The notes beneath the pieces were generated by a model that saw only the letters and a list, made by a program, of their open reading frames with translations, made no database searches and was not told the origin of the DNA. Of a stretch of DNA of 64,000 nt, positions 30,394 through 38,854 are shown one piece after another. The stretch's first letter is position 1, and each line of letters begins with the position of its first letter. This stretch comes from Vibrio sp. HI00D65. Its GTDB lineage: Bacteria; Pseudomonadota; Gammaproteobacteria; Enterobacterales; Vibrionaceae. The stretch is taken from contig NZ_LWEH01000255.1 of the NCBI RefSeq assembly GCF_001635455.1, forward strand, positions 1 through 64,000, written 5' to 3'. A program made the translations under genes and the position numbers.

Positions 30394-31584
30394 GTGAAAA
30401 TGCCTCTTATCGTGCAGAAGTTTGGCGGAACGTCAGTGGGTTCAATAGAACGAATCCAACATGTAGCAGAGAAAATCATTGAAGCGAGAAATGAAGGCAA
30501 TCAAATCGTGGTTGTGGTTTCTGCTATGTCAGGTGAAACAAATCGGTTAGTTAACTTAGCCACCCAAATCGATAGTGTACCAAATGCTAGAGAATTGGAT
30601 GTGTTGCTAACGGCCGGAGAGCAAGTTTCCATGGCACTGTTGGCGATGACGCTGCACAAGTTAGGTTATGAAGCGACATCGATGACAGGCTACCAAGCTA
30701 GAATTCACACCGATTCGAATCATAACAATGCGACGATTGAGCGTATTGATACTGCTCCTATTCAAGCTCTTTTGGACGATGGCCTAATAGTGATTGTGGC
30801 AGGCTTTCAAGGCATCAATGCCAAAGGTGATATCACAACACTAGGTCGTGGTGGCTCTGATACTACAGCGGTTGCCTTAGCAGGAGCTCTGCAAGCCAAA
30901 GAATGCCAGATCTATACTGATGTTGATGGTGTTTATTCGTGTGACCCTCGAGTTGTTAAACACTCAAAGAAACTCGATACCTTAGATTTTCCATCGATGG
31001 AAGAAATGGCCCGACGTGGTGCTAAGGTGTTGCACCTTCCTTGCGTTCAGTATGCTTGGCAACACAATGTACCATTGCGCGTGCTTTCAAGCTTTGAACA
31101 AGGCGAGGGTACACTGATTGCAGGTGACCAGTGTTTGAATGATATTTCAGGCCTGGCTATACAAAGAGATATGGTGCGTATTGAGTGTTTGAATGAGGAC
31201 CTAGATTCTTTCTTATCGCATTGCCAACTGTTAGGAATTGAAGTCTGTAGTGTGATCGAGGAAACAGATCGGGCAGCACTCATTATCAAACAAGACATAA
31301 GTGCCAAATTAAAACTAGTTTTTGATGAGAAAATCCGTAATAGTGAACGGGTTAGTTTGTTAACTGTGGTAGGAAGCCGAACACAAGAAATTGTGGTCAG
31401 TTCACATGGATTGTTGTCTGAAGGCGAAATTGATGTACAGCATCACTTATTGCAGCAGCAGTCTTTAACCTTGGTGGTATCACCAACGCAAGTCGATATG
31501 GCTGCTAACATATTACACAATGCATACATTGTAGCGCGTGAAGCACAGGGTTATCAAAAAAAGAAGTGCATTTTGGTTAAATAA
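30394..31584 (+). CDS. Aspartate kinase (monofunctional, lysC-type)
   Basis: Phosphorylates aspartate, the first step to lysine, methionine and threonine. The 396-aa protein starts with the kinase motif VQKFGGTSVGS. It has TTLGRGGSDTTAVALA and TDVDGVYSCDPR in the amino-acid kinase fold (about 1-250), then a regulatory ACT region (about 260-396). There is no homoserine dehydrogenase domain, so it is not ThrA or MetL. GTG at 30394 follows AAGGTGAGG; the ATG two codons later (30400) is an equal candidate. Aspartate kinase directly before csrA is a known vibrio order. Strong hairpins precede it. Confidence 0.9.
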   Translation: MKMPLIVQKFGGTSVGSIERIQHVAEKIIEARNEGNQIVVVVSAMSGETNRLVNLATQIDSVPNARELDVLLTAGEQVSMALLAMTLHKLGYEATSMTGYQARIHTDSNHNNATIERIDTAPIQALLDDGLIVIVAGFQGINAKGDITTLGRGGSDTTAVALAGALQAKECQIYTDVDGVYSCDPRVVKHSKKLDTLDFPSMEEMARRGAKVLHLPCVQYAWQHNVPLRVLSSFEQGEGTLIAGDQCLNDISGLAIQRDMVRIECLNEDLDSFLSHCQLLGIEVCSVIEETDRAALIIKQDISAKLKLVFDEKIRNSERVSLLTVVGSRTQEIVVSSHGLLSEGEIDVQHHLLQQQSLTLVVSPTQVDMAANILHNAYIVAREAQGYQKKKCILVK

Positions 31585-31672
31585 ACTCAATCGATAGTTT
31601 ACGAAAATATAACTTTTGTTGGATAATGCTCTCGTAGCTAGATAAATTCAGAGATTACTCAAGGAGCAAAGA

Positions 31673-31870
31673 ATGCTAATTTTGACTCGCCGCGTTGGCG
31701 AAACACTGATGATTGGTGATGAAGTAACAGTTACTGTACTAGGCGTTAAAGGTAACCAAGTACGTATTGGTGTTAACGCACCTAAAGAAGTATCTGTTCA
31801 CCGTGAAGAGATCTACATGCGCATTCAAGCTGAAAAAGGTAATGGTAACGTTGCATCTGGCAACTACTAA
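31673..31870 (+). CDS. csrA: Carbon storage regulator CsrA
   Basis: Homodimeric RNA-binding protein that blocks or stabilises many mRNAs by binding GGA sites, controlling metabolism, motility and virulence. The 65-aa sequence is a standard Csr[17 protein letters not shown] at the start, [15 protein letters not shown] in the middle and VHREEIY carrying the RNA-binding Arg44. AAGGAG lies just upstream of ATG. It is controlled through BarA (also in this window) by sequestering RNAs encoded elsewhere. Confidence 0.98.
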   Translation: MLILTRRVGETLMIGDEVTVTVLGVKGNQVRIGVNAPKEVSVHREEIYMRIQAEKGNGNVASGNY

Positions 31871-31885
31871 TACTTTGCGTAGAGA

Positions 31886-31914
31886 AGAGGCTAGCATTAC
31901 TGCTAGCCTTTTTT
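31886..31914 (+). terminator. Rho-independent terminator of csrA
   Basis: A 9-bp stem AGGCTAGCA/TGCTAGCCT with loop TTAC is followed by a run of T residues 18 bp after the csrA stop. Confidence 0.92.
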
Positions 31915-32302
31915 GCACTTGGAGTATGAGAAATCGATGTTGGGGTATTGATTCACCGGATAGTGCGTTTGTTTTGATTCCATTGAGTGAATACACCAGT
32001 AAGCAGAGTGTTGTCTTAGCTCTTATCTGAAGAAGCTCGTAGCGATATTTATCTGCCACACTTCAAGATTTATTGTGTTCCCCTATAGCGCAAATACGCA
32101 TCCCGTAGTATTGTTCATCCAGCGGTAGCACTTGCTGCTGGAGAAATTAGATAATTGTTTTTAGCGGTTTATTATTGCCAATCTTTCGCCTTAATTTTTA
32201 AGGGAAAAAGCGCGCTTTTGATGTTGTAAGTTCAAATTGCAAGCGCTTTGATTAAATAGCAAACGGTTGAGTGTTTTTGTCCAATTTTTTTCAATAAAGT
32301 GT
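31915..32302. other. Gene-free stretch between csrA and the tRNA promoter
   Basis: No supportable gene. Only weak hairpins are visible, such as CCAGC/GCTGG near 32116-32140 with a 13-nt loop and no U-run. A small RNA cannot be excluded but nothing specific supports one. Confidence 0.4.
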
Positions 32303-32330
32303 TTGACATATTTTCGGTAAAACGTAATAT
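32303..32330 (+). promoter_or_regulatory. Promoter of the tRNA operon
   Basis: A perfect TTGACA (32303-32308), 16-bp spacer and TATAAT-like TAATAT (32325-32330) are followed by GTGCCTCCGC, a GC-rich discriminator typical of stable-RNA promoters under ppGpp control. The first tRNA starts 16 bp downstream. Confidence 0.8.
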
Positions 32331-32345
32331 GTGCCTCCGCAAGAC

Positions 32346-32438
32346 GGTGAGGTGGCCGAGAGGCCGAAGGCGCTCCCCTGCTAAGGGAGTATGTGGTTTG
32401 TAGCTGCATCGAGGGTTCGAATCCCTCCCTCACCGCCA
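32346..32438 (+). tRNA. tRNA-Ser (GCU), copy 1
   Basis: 93 nt including encoded CCA. Acceptor stem GGTGAGG pairs with CCTCACC. The long variable arm is typical of tRNA-Ser. Anticodon GCT is at 32380-32382 in loop CTGCTAA. The T arm GAGGGTTCGAATCCCTC is intact. It reads AGC/AGU codons. First gene of a ten-tRNA operon. Confidence 0.96.
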
Positions 32439-32481
32439 TTTCTTGCGAGTCTAAACTTAGCAACTTAGACAATGTAAATGT

Positions 32482-32558
32482 GCGTCCTTAGCTCAGCTGG
32501 ATAGAGTACCTGGCTACGAACCAGGCGGTCGGAGGTTCGAATCCTCCAGGACGCGCCA
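32482..32558 (+). tRNA. tRNA-Arg (ACG), copy 1, acceptor type GCGTCCT
   Basis: 77 nt with encoded CCA; anticodon ACG at 32516-32518 (wobble A is normally changed to inosine by TadA), reading CGU/CGC/CGA. Acceptor GCGTCCT pairs with AGGACGC. Confidence 0.96.
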
Positions 32559-32602
32559 TTCTCTCTTCTCTTATTTGTAAGTGATGTGAGAATTATGAAT
32601 TA

Positions 32603-32695
32603 GGTGAGGTGGCCGAGTGGCCGAAGGCGCTCCCCTGCTAAGGGAGTATGTGGTTTGTAGCTGCATCGAGGGTTCGAATCCCTCCCTCACCGCCA
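32603..32695 (+). tRNA. tRNA-Ser (GCU), copy 2
   Basis: 93 nt with CCA; identical to copy 1 except for a single D-loop base (GAGTGGCC instead of GAGAGGCC). A recent duplication of the Ser gene is the simplest reading. Confidence 0.96.
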
Positions 32696-32784
32696 TTCGT
32701 TACAGGCCGATGGCCTTTTTTTTTCTTCATAGCAAGAAGAATGTGATATATTTCACAACTTCATTCTGAATGAATGAACACCGT

Positions 32785-32861
32785 GCGTCCTTAGCTCAGC
32801 TGGATAGAGTACCTGGCTACGAACCAGGCGGTCGGAGGTTCGAATCCTCCAGGACGCGCCA
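32785..32861 (+). tRNA. tRNA-Arg (ACG), copy 2, acceptor type GCGTCCT
   Basis: 77 nt, same sequence as copy 1. The following spacer is almost identical to the spacer after copy 4, showing that copies 2-3 and 4-5 are duplicated pairs. Confidence 0.96.
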
Positions 32862-32914
32862 CTATTTAAGGGTCTGTTGATCCTCGTATTGACTCAGTTG
32901 ATACTAAAACCCGT

Positions 32915-32991
32915 GCGCTCTTAGCTCAGCTGGATAGAGTACCTGGCTACGAACCAGGCGGTCGGAGGTTCGAATCCTCCAGAGCGCGCCA
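32915..32991 (+). tRNA. tRNA-Arg (ACG), copy 3, acceptor type GCGCTCT
   Basis: 77 nt. Differs from copies 1 and 2 only in the acceptor stem: GCGCTCT pairs with AGAGCGC, so two base pairs have changed on both sides with pairing kept. Anticodon ACG unchanged. Confidence 0.96.
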
Positions 32992-33070
32992 CTATTTTGG
33001 GTTTAGTTCTGATAAGAATGTGAATCTCGATATTGATAAATCGTTCGCCGAGAATTAATATCAAAACCGT

Positions 33071-33147
33071 GCGTCCTTAGCTCAGCTGGATAGAGTACCT
33101 GGCTACGAACCAGGCGGTCGGAGGTTCGAATCCTCCAGGACGCGCCA
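33071..33147 (+). tRNA. tRNA-Arg (ACG), copy 4, acceptor type GCGTCCT
   Basis: 77 nt with CCA; same type as copy 1. First gene of the second duplicated pair. Confidence 0.96.
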
Positions 33148-33199
33148 CTATTAAGGGTCTGCTGATCCTCGTATTGACTCAGTTGATACTAAAACCCGT

Positions 33200-33276
33200 G
33201 CGCTCTTAGCTCAGCTGGATAGAGTACCTGGCTACGAACCAGGCGGTCGGAGGTTCGAATCCTCCAGAGCGCGCCA
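33200..33276 (+). tRNA. tRNA-Arg (ACG), copy 5, acceptor type GCGCTCT
   Basis: 77 nt with CCA; same type as copy 3. Second gene of the second duplicated pair. Confidence 0.96.
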
Positions 33277-33334
33277 CTATTTAGGGTTTCCGTTGTGAAC
33301 TCCTGATATTGCGAATACCAATATCGAAAACTGC

Positions 33335-33411
33335 GCGTCCTTAGCTCAGCTGGATAGAGTACCTGGCTACGAACCAGGCGGTCGGAGGTTCGAATCCTCC
33401 AGGACGCGCCA
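33335..33411 (+). tRNA. tRNA-Arg (ACG), copy 6, acceptor type GCGTCCT
   Basis: 77 nt with CCA. Spacers on both sides belong to a second spacer family with a conserved GATATT/AATATC hairpin, perhaps a processing site. Confidence 0.96.
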
Positions 33412-33468
33412 CTCTCTAGGGTTTCCTTGTGAACTCCTGATATTGGAAATACTAATATCGAAAACCGT

Positions 33469-33545
33469 GCGTCCTTAGCTCAGCTGGATAGAGTACCTGG
33501 CTACGAACCAGGCGGTCGGAGGTTCGAATCCTCCAGGACGCGCCA
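33469..33545 (+). tRNA. tRNA-Arg (ACG), copy 7, acceptor type GCGTCCT
   Basis: 77 nt with CCA; same as copy 6, flanked by spacers of the same family. Confidence 0.96.
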
Positions 33546-33601
33546 CTCTTTAGGGTTTCTTGTGAACTCCTGATATTGGGAATACTGATATCGAAAACTG
33601 T

Positions 33602-33678
33602 GCGCTCTTAGCTCAGCTGGATAGAGTACCTGGCTACGAACCAGGCGGTCGGAGGTTCGAATCCTCCAGAGCGCGCCA
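33602..33678 (+). tRNA. tRNA-Arg (ACG), copy 8, acceptor type GCGCTCT
   Basis: 77 nt with CCA; third copy of the alternative acceptor type and last gene of the operon, followed by the terminator. Confidence 0.96.
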
Positions 33679-33685
33679 CATTATT

Positions 33686-33717
33686 AAAAAAAGCCTCGTT
33701 TTTACGAGGCTTTTTTT
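33686..33717 (+). terminator. Rho-independent terminator of the tRNA operon
   Basis: AAGCCTCGT (33691-33699) pairs with ACGAGGCTT around a TTTT loop. A-run and T-run on either side extend the stem and make a strong terminator 8 bp after the last tRNA. Confidence 0.93.
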
Positions 33718-33957
33718 ATGTTCGCTGCATAAATGTTGATTAAATGTTAGAATTGATTAGCATCTAACTTGTTGTATTTTAAGTGGTTATCGAATACTTC
33801 CTTGTTATTCCACTTTTCTCATATCATTTCTTAAAAAAGCTCTATTTAAGTCACTGTTTAATTCTCTAAAAATTACATATTTGACAGATTTATGTGATCT
33901 GACAGGCGAATAATTAACCTAATGTGTGCGTTATCCGTAACAGAACCTTAAACAAAA

Positions 33958-33985
33958 TTGACAAAGTTTTACCAATCGAGATAAT
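33958..33985 (+). promoter_or_regulatory. Predicted promoter of oadGAB
   Basis: TTGACA (33958-33963) and GATAAT (33980-33985) are 16 bp apart, about 70 bp before oadG. A partial CRP-like half site (TGTGATCTGACAG) lies about 60 bp further upstream. The rest of the 33718-33957 gap is AT-rich without genes. Confidence 0.55.
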
Positions 33986-34053
33986 CCAAGGGTCGGGATC
34001 ACTATTCGCTGAAATCCTGTACATATGTCAGGATGACGAAGAAAGGAAGCAAC

Positions 34054-34311
34054 ATGACTAATATTGGAAGCCTGCTAGGAGATGCGGCGACTCTGATGAT
34101 AACGGGGATGTCCGTTGTCTTTATTTTCCTAACTATTCTAGTTTACCTCGTTCGGTTGATGTCAAAACTGGTACCAGAAGAAGTACCAGAGCCGATCGCA
34201 GCACCTAAAAAAATTCAAAAATCACAATCAAACCCTTCAGCTGTTAGTCCACAGGTAGTGGCAGCAATTTCGGCCGCGGTTCATCAATATCGTACGTCGA
34301 CTGCTAAGTAG
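34054..34311 (+). CDS. oadG: Oxaloacetate decarboxylase Na+ pump, gamma subunit
   Basis: Small membrane subunit that assembles the complex and binds zinc. The 85-aa protein has one TM helix (about residues 10-35, TLMITGMSVVFIFLTILVYL) and a Pro/Ser/Ala-rich cytoplasmic tail ending in a VAAISAAVHQYR segment typical of OadG. The frame opens at 34033, but ATG 34054 follows AAAGGAAGC and fits the family. First gene of oadGAB, right after the tRNA operon as in other vibrios. Confidence 0.93.
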   Translation: MTNIGSLLGDAATLMITGMSVVFIFLTILVYLVRLMSKLVPEEVPEPIAAPKKIQKSQSNPSAVSPQVVAAISAAVHQYRTSTAK

Positions 34312-34342
34312 CATTTAAAGGATTAAAAAGGAGTTTATGAGC

Positions 34343-36130
34343 ATGTCTAAACCACTAGCTATCACAGACGTGGTACTTCGTGACGCCCATCAGTCACTAT
34401 TTGCTACTCGTATGCGTATCGAAGATATGCTGCCAATAGCGGCAGAACTGGATAAAGTCGGTTACTGGTCACTTGAGACTTGGGGCGGCGCGACGTTTGA
34501 TTCGTGTATTCGTTTTCTTGGAGAGGATCCATGGGAGCGTCTCCGTGAACTAAAGAAAGCGATGCCAAACACACCAATGCAGATGCTTCTGCGTGGTCAA
34601 AACCTGTTGGGTTACCGTCACTACGCGGATGACGTAGTCGAAAAATTTGTTGAACGTGCCCATAAGAACGGCATGGACGTATTCCGTATTTTTGATGCGA
34701 TGAATGATGTTCGTAACTTTGAGAAAGCGGTGAAAGCAACGATTGATGTTGGTGGTCACGCTCAAGGTACTTTGTCTTACACAACCAGCCCAGTCCACAA
34801 CTCAGATACTTGGGTTGATTTGGCTAAGCGTCTGGAAGACCTAGGTTGTCATTCACTATGTATCAAAGATATGTCAGGTTTATTAAAGCCTTACGAAGCT
34901 GAAGAGCTAATTACGCGTATTAAAGCGTCGTGTGATGTTCCTCTAGCACTGCATAGCCACGCGACAACGGGCCTTTCTACAGCAACAGCAGTTAAAGCTG
35001 TTGAAGCGGGGGTCGATATTCTAGATACCGCTATCTCTTCAATGAGTTGTACCTACGGTCACACACCAACAGAAACGGTTGTGGCGATGCTAGAAGGCAC
35101 AGATCGTGATACTAACCTTAAGCTGGATCAGATTGAGCCAATCGCTTCTTACTTCCGTGATATTCGTAAAAAGTACGCGAAATGGGAAGGCCAACTAAAA
35201 GGTGTTGATTCTCGTATCTTGATTGCTCAAGTTCCTGGCGGCATGTTGACTAATATGGAAGGCCAGTTAAAAGAGCAAGGTGCTGCAGATCGTATGGATG
35301 AGGTGCTTGAAGAGATCCCACGCGTACGTAAAGAGCTTGGCTACATTCCTTTGGTAACGCCAACTTCTCAAATTGTTGGTACTCAAGCGGTTATTAACGT
35401 ACTAACCGGTGAGCGCTACAAGAGCATCACTAAAGAAACAGCGGGTCTATTGAAAGGCGAATACGGTCAAGCACCTGCTGAAGTGGATGCAGAACTGCAA
35501 GCTAAAGTATTGGATGGTGCGGAAGCGATCACTTGTCGCCCTGCAGATCTGCTGAAGTCTGAAATGGATGAGCTAACGACTGATTTGCTAGAAAAAGCAA
35601 AAGCAGAGGGTATCTCTCTAGCGGAGGATGCGGAAGATGATGTACTGACTTACGCACTGTTCCCACAAGTGGGTTTTAAGTTCCTTAAGAACCGTCGTAA
35701 TCCTGAAGCATTTGAACCAGCGCCAACGGCAGAAGCTGCGGCTCCTGTGGTAGCTGCGACCCCCGCTCCTGTATCTGGTGGCATTGAGAGCTACAGCGTG
35801 AAGGTGGATGGTCAAGTTTATGATGTAGAAGTTGGTCCACAAGGTGAACTTACGTCGGTAGCGCCATCAGCAAAACCAGCTCAAGCGGTAAAAGCTGCGC
35901 CGGTAGCGGCCTCTGACGCTGAAGCGGTTCCAGCTCCACTTGCGGGTAACATCTTTAAAGTGAACGTTAAGGCTGGCGCTGAAGTGGCTGAAGGCGATGT
36001 TCTGCTTATTCTAGAAGCGATGAAGATGGAAACGGAAGTTCGTGCTGCTCGTGGTGGTATCGTTCAAGAACTGAATGTTAAAGAAGGCGATGCAGTTACT
36101 GTAGGCGCTCCACTACTAAGCCTAGCATAA
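34343..36130 (+). CDS. oadA: Oxaloacetate decarboxylase Na+ pump, alpha subunit (biotin-containing)
   Basis: Carboxyltransferase that moves CO2 from oxaloacetate to biotin for the Na+-pumping beta subunit. From ATG 34343 the protein has 595 aa. The catalytic HMGL-like domain (about 1-270) has [22 protein letters not shown] with the catalytic Lys, and LHSHATTG with the metal-binding histidines. An association domain follows, then an Ala/Pro linker with two low-complexity stretches, and a biotin domain with the EAMKMETEV motif (biotinyl Lys near 561). AAGGAG is 9 nt upstream of 34343; the ATG at 34337 is only 3 nt from it. Confidence 0.96.
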   Translation: MSKPLAITDVVLRDAHQSLFATRMRIEDMLPIAAELDKVGYWSLETWGGATFDSCIRFLGEDPWERLRELKKAMPNTPMQMLLRGQNLLGYRHYADDVVEKFVERAHKNGMDVFRIFDAMNDVRNFEKAVKATIDVGGHAQGTLSYTTSPVHNSDTWVDLAKRLEDLGCHSLCIKDMSGLLKPYEAEELITRIKASCDVPLALHSHATTGLSTATAVKAVEAGVDILDTAISSMSCTYGHTPTETVVAMLEGTDRDTNLKLDQIEPIASYFRDIRKKYAKWEGQLKGVDSRILIAQVPGGMLTNMEGQLKEQGAADRMDEVLEEIPRVRKELGYIPLVTPTSQIVGTQAVINVLTGERYKSITKETAGLLKGEYGQAPAEVDAELQAKVLDGAEAITCRPADLLKSEMDELTTDLLEKAKAEGISLAEDAEDDVLTYALFPQVGFKFLKNRRNPEAFEPAPTAEAAAPVVAATPAPVSGGIESYSVKVDGQVYDVEVGPQGELTSVAPSAKPAQAVKAAPVAASDAEAVPAPLAGNIFKVNVKAGAEVAEGDVLLILEAMKMETEVRAARGGIVQELNVKEGDAVTVGAPLLSLA

Positions 36131-36139
36131 GGGAGTACC

Positions 36140-37270
36140 ATGGAAGGATTGATGACCTTATGGTCTGAAACAGGGATTGCTAACTTCGAGTTCGGCCAGA
36201 TCTGTATGATGCTGGTCGGTTGCTTACTGTTGTTTTTGGCAATCCGCAAAGGATTTGAACCTTTACTGCTGCTACCTATTGGTTTTGGTGCTGTATTGGC
36301 CAATATCCCAAATGCTGGATTTACTGATCCGGGCGGTTTGTTGTACTTCGTCTACTACATCGGTATCGAAACGGGGATTTTCCCACTGCTGATCTTTATG
36401 GGCGTGGGTGCGATGACGGATTTTGGTGCGTTGATCGCTAACCCTAAAACCTTGTGGTTAGGTGCAGCTGCTCAGTTCGGTATTTTCGCAACACTGTTTG
36501 GTGCGATCTTGCTGAACTACATTCCAGGCATGGAATTTACAATGGCAGATGCTTCTTCAATCGCAATCATCGGTGGTGCAGATGGCCCAACGGCTATCTT
36601 CTTAGCGAGTAAGCTCTCTCCTGACCTGTTAGGTGCGATTGCCGTAGCGGCATACAGCTACATGGCTTTAGTTCCTATTATTCAGCCGCCAATCATGAAG
36701 GCGTTAACGTCTCCAGAAGAGCGTAAAATTAAGATGGCTCAGCTTCGTCACGTAAGCAAAGGTGAGAAGATCCTTTTCCCACTTGCAGTGTTACTGATGA
36801 CGATCTTGTTCCTACCTTCAGCGACACCACTGGTTGGTATGTTCTGTTTAGGTAACTTAATGCGTGAAGCGGGAGTGGTTGATCGTCTATCTAAGACGGC
36901 ACAAAACGAACTGATCAACGTTGTGACTATCTTCCTTGGTTTGGGCGTAGGTTCTAAGCTTCAAGCAGATACCTTCTTAAACTTAGAAACGTTAGGTATT
37001 CTCGGCTTAGGTGCGGTGGCGTTCAGTATCGGTACTGCGGGTGGTGTGTTGATGGCGAAGCTATTAAACCGTTTCTCGAAAGAGGATATCAACCCACTGA
37101 TTGGTGCTGCTGGTGTATCAGCGGTTCCAATGGCGGCTCGTGTTGTGAATAAGGTTGGTCTTGAGGCTAACCCTCAGAACTTCTTGCTGATGCACGCAAT
37201 GGGGCCGAACGTAGCAGGTGTACTAGGTAGTGCGGTTGCGGCAGGTATTCTATTAGCGCTAGTCGGTTAA
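36140..37270 (+). CDS. oadB: Oxaloacetate decarboxylase Na+ pump, beta subunit
   Basis: Integral membrane subunit that decarboxylates carboxybiotin and exports Na+. The 376-aa hydrophobic protein has about nine TM helices. Conserved parts include [14 protein letters not shown], the re-entrant region [20 protein letters not shown] with the Na+-site Asp, and a C-terminal [14 protein letters not shown] block with [11 protein letters not shown]. Starts 9 bp after oadA and ends the operon; a terminator is about 90 bp downstream. Confidence 0.97.
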   Translation: MEGLMTLWSETGIANFEFGQICMMLVGCLLLFLAIRKGFEPLLLLPIGFGAVLANIPNAGFTDPGGLLYFVYYIGIETGIFPLLIFMGVGAMTDFGALIANPKTLWLGAAAQFGIFATLFGAILLNYIPGMEFTMADASSIAIIGGADGPTAIFLASKLSPDLLGAIAVAAYSYMALVPIIQPPIMKALTSPEERKIKMAQLRHVSKGEKILFPLAVLLMTILFLPSATPLVGMFCLGNLMREAGVVDRLSKTAQNELINVVTIFLGLGVGSKLQADTFLNLETLGILGLGAVAFSIGTAGGVLMAKLLNRFSKEDINPLIGAAGVSAVPMAARVVNKVGLEANPQNFLLMHAMGPNVAGVLGSAVAAGILLALVG

Positions 37271-37359
37271 TGGATAGCTAGGTCATGTATCGTTACGTTA
37301 ATTGGTCGTCAATTTACGAATGAGCTGTTAACTTAGCCTTATTAAATGGTTTATAGTCG

Positions 37360-37387
37360 AAGGGATGCTTGTGCATCCCTTTCTTTT
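37360..37387 (+). terminator. Rho-independent terminator of oadGAB
   Basis: The stem AAGGGATGC/GCATCCCTT with loop TTGT is followed by TCTTTT, about 90 bp after the oadB stop. Confidence 0.85.
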
Positions 37388-37423
37388 ATTCGTTAGGTTT
37401 TAACTAATTAGGGACGTGTTTAA

Positions 37424-38377
37424 ATGGAAAATAGACAGATAGCGATTACCGAGTTTGGTGGGGTGAAAAACCTTGTACTTCAAACCAGTGTAATACCAGG
37501 GCCTAAAGCGGGCGAAGTAGTGGTTAAGGTCTCTTTTTCCGGCGTCAATCCGATAGATGTTAAAACTCGTGCAGGGCTCGGTTGGGCGGCTGCACAAAAC
37601 AAAGATAACCTACCTTGGGTACCAGGCTACGATATCGCGGGGCAAGTGGTTACGTTAGGTGAACAGGCTGAGCGTTTTACTGTTGGTGATAATGTGGCGG
37701 GCTTTATCGGTTTCCCATTGCAAGGCGGTGGCTATAGCCAATATGTGTGTGTACCTGAAACTGCGCTGAGCATCATTCCTAACTCTGTAACGTTAGAAGC
37801 GGCAGCTGCTCTCCCTCTAGCTAGCCAAACGGCGGCACAAGCGCTCAATAAAGCGGAAGTGAAAGAGGGTGATCGTGTACTTATCTTAGCGGGTGCGGGC
37901 GGCGTTGGACACATTGCCGTTCAAATTGCCGTGGCAGCGAAAGCTGAGGTTTACACCACTTGTAGCGAAGCAAATCTTGATTACCTAGCAACGCTAGGGG
38001 CCCATGCTATCAACTATAAATTTGCTCCAGCATCTGAGCGTGTATCGGATGTTGACGTGCTGATTGATTTGGTGGGTGGCGATACGGCGCTTGATGCGTT
38101 GAAGTGCCTGAAGGATGGCGCAAGAGTGGTTACCGTTCCGACCCTATCAGCAGAGTTAATCAGTGAGAAGGCAAAACTTTTAGGTTTCACAGCATCAGGT
38201 ATGTTAGTGGAACCTAACCCAGAGCAAATGGATACCATGCTTTATATGGTGAGTGTTGGATTGCTAAAAATAGAAATTCAAGGTATTTATCCGCTGGAAG
38301 AAGCACAGTCGGCTCATCTGCAGGTAGAAACCGGACACACCAGAGGCAAGGTACTGCTTAAGATGCAAGAAGGTTAA
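37424..38377 (+). CDS. Quinone-oxidoreductase-like medium-chain dehydrogenase (zinc-free)
   Basis: A 317-aa member of the medium-chain dehydrogenase/reductase family. A GroES-like N-terminal domain (VNPIDVKTRAG, PGYDIAGQV, about 1-125) precedes a Rossmann domain with AGAGGVGHIA (156-165). The cysteine set of zinc alcohol dehydrogenases is missing, so it belongs with quinone oxidoreductase and related NADPH-dependent reductases. The substrate is unknown. ATG at 37424 has a weak ribosome site. The gene is followed after 6 bp by the YqaA-like gene and then a protease gene, possibly one transcript. Confidence 0.85.
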   Translation: MENRQIAITEFGGVKNLVLQTSVIPGPKAGEVVVKVSFSGVNPIDVKTRAGLGWAAAQNKDNLPWVPGYDIAGQVVTLGEQAERFTVGDNVAGFIGFPLQGGGYSQYVCVPETALSIIPNSVTLEAAAALPLASQTAAQALNKAEVKEGDRVLILAGAGGVGHIAVQIAVAAKAEVYTTCSEANLDYLATLGAHAINYKFAPASERVSDVDVLIDLVGGDTALDALKCLKDGARVVTVPTLSAELISEKAKLLGFTASGMLVEPNPEQMDTMLYMVSVGLLKIEIQGIYPLEEAQSAHLQVETGHTRGKVLLKMQEG

Positions 38378-38383
38378 TATGCA

Positions 38384-38845
38384 GTGCTAGACTTCTTTAA
38401 TTCTCTTTTCGAAAACATAGCGCTGTGGTTCTCTGATTCAGCGCTATGGGTCTTATTTATCAGTGGCTTCTTGAGTGCCACCTTGTTGCCCGGCGGCTCT
38501 GAAGCGAGCCTTGTCGCAGCATTGAGCTTAGATCAATTCTCAACATCTTCGATCATTCTGGTAGCGACACTTGGTAACACCTTAGGTGGCCTCACCAACT
38601 ATTGGATTGGTTTGTGGTTGCCTAATCGAACTCAATCAGAAAAGCATGGTCATAAGGCTATGGCTTGGCTAAGCCGTTATGGTTACTGGACTTTACTATT
38701 TAGTTGGTTGCCCGTTATCGGCGACCCTTTGTGTCTAGCTGCTGGTTGGCTGAGAATGAAATTTATCCCTAGCGTTATCTTGATTGCGATTGGCAAAGCT
38801 GCTCGCTATAGCTTACTTGCTGCTATCTATTTCGGTTTTTTCTAA
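38384..38845 (+). CDS. YqaA-like inner membrane protein (DedA/SNARE-associated family)
   Basis: A 153-aa membrane protein with about four TM segments. The motifs FLSATLLPGGSEA near residues 28-40, ATLGNTLGGLTNYWIG, and WLPVIGDPLCLAAGWLR identify the YqaA branch of the DedA-like superfamily, whose members are tied to membrane lipid transport and envelope integrity. The precise role is unknown. The start is GTG at 38384; no in-frame ATG fits the N-terminus. It is packed between the oxidoreductase and the M16 protease. Confidence 0.82.
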   Translation: MLDFFNSLFENIALWFSDSALWVLFISGFLSATLLPGGSEASLVAALSLDQFSTSSIILVATLGNTLGGLTNYWIGLWLPNRTQSEKHGHKAMAWLSRYGYWTLLFSWLPVIGDPLCLAAGWLRMKFIPSVILIAIGKAARYSLLAAIYFGFF

Positions 38846-38854
38846 GGAGAACCA

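Noticed and set aside
32191..32472. 93-aa minus-strand open frame
   Set aside because: It runs antisense through the tRNA-Ser gene and the tRNA promoter.
32346..33678. CRISPR-like array
   Set aside because: The regular 77-nt repeats are tRNA genes with clear cloverleafs, anticodons and CCA ends.
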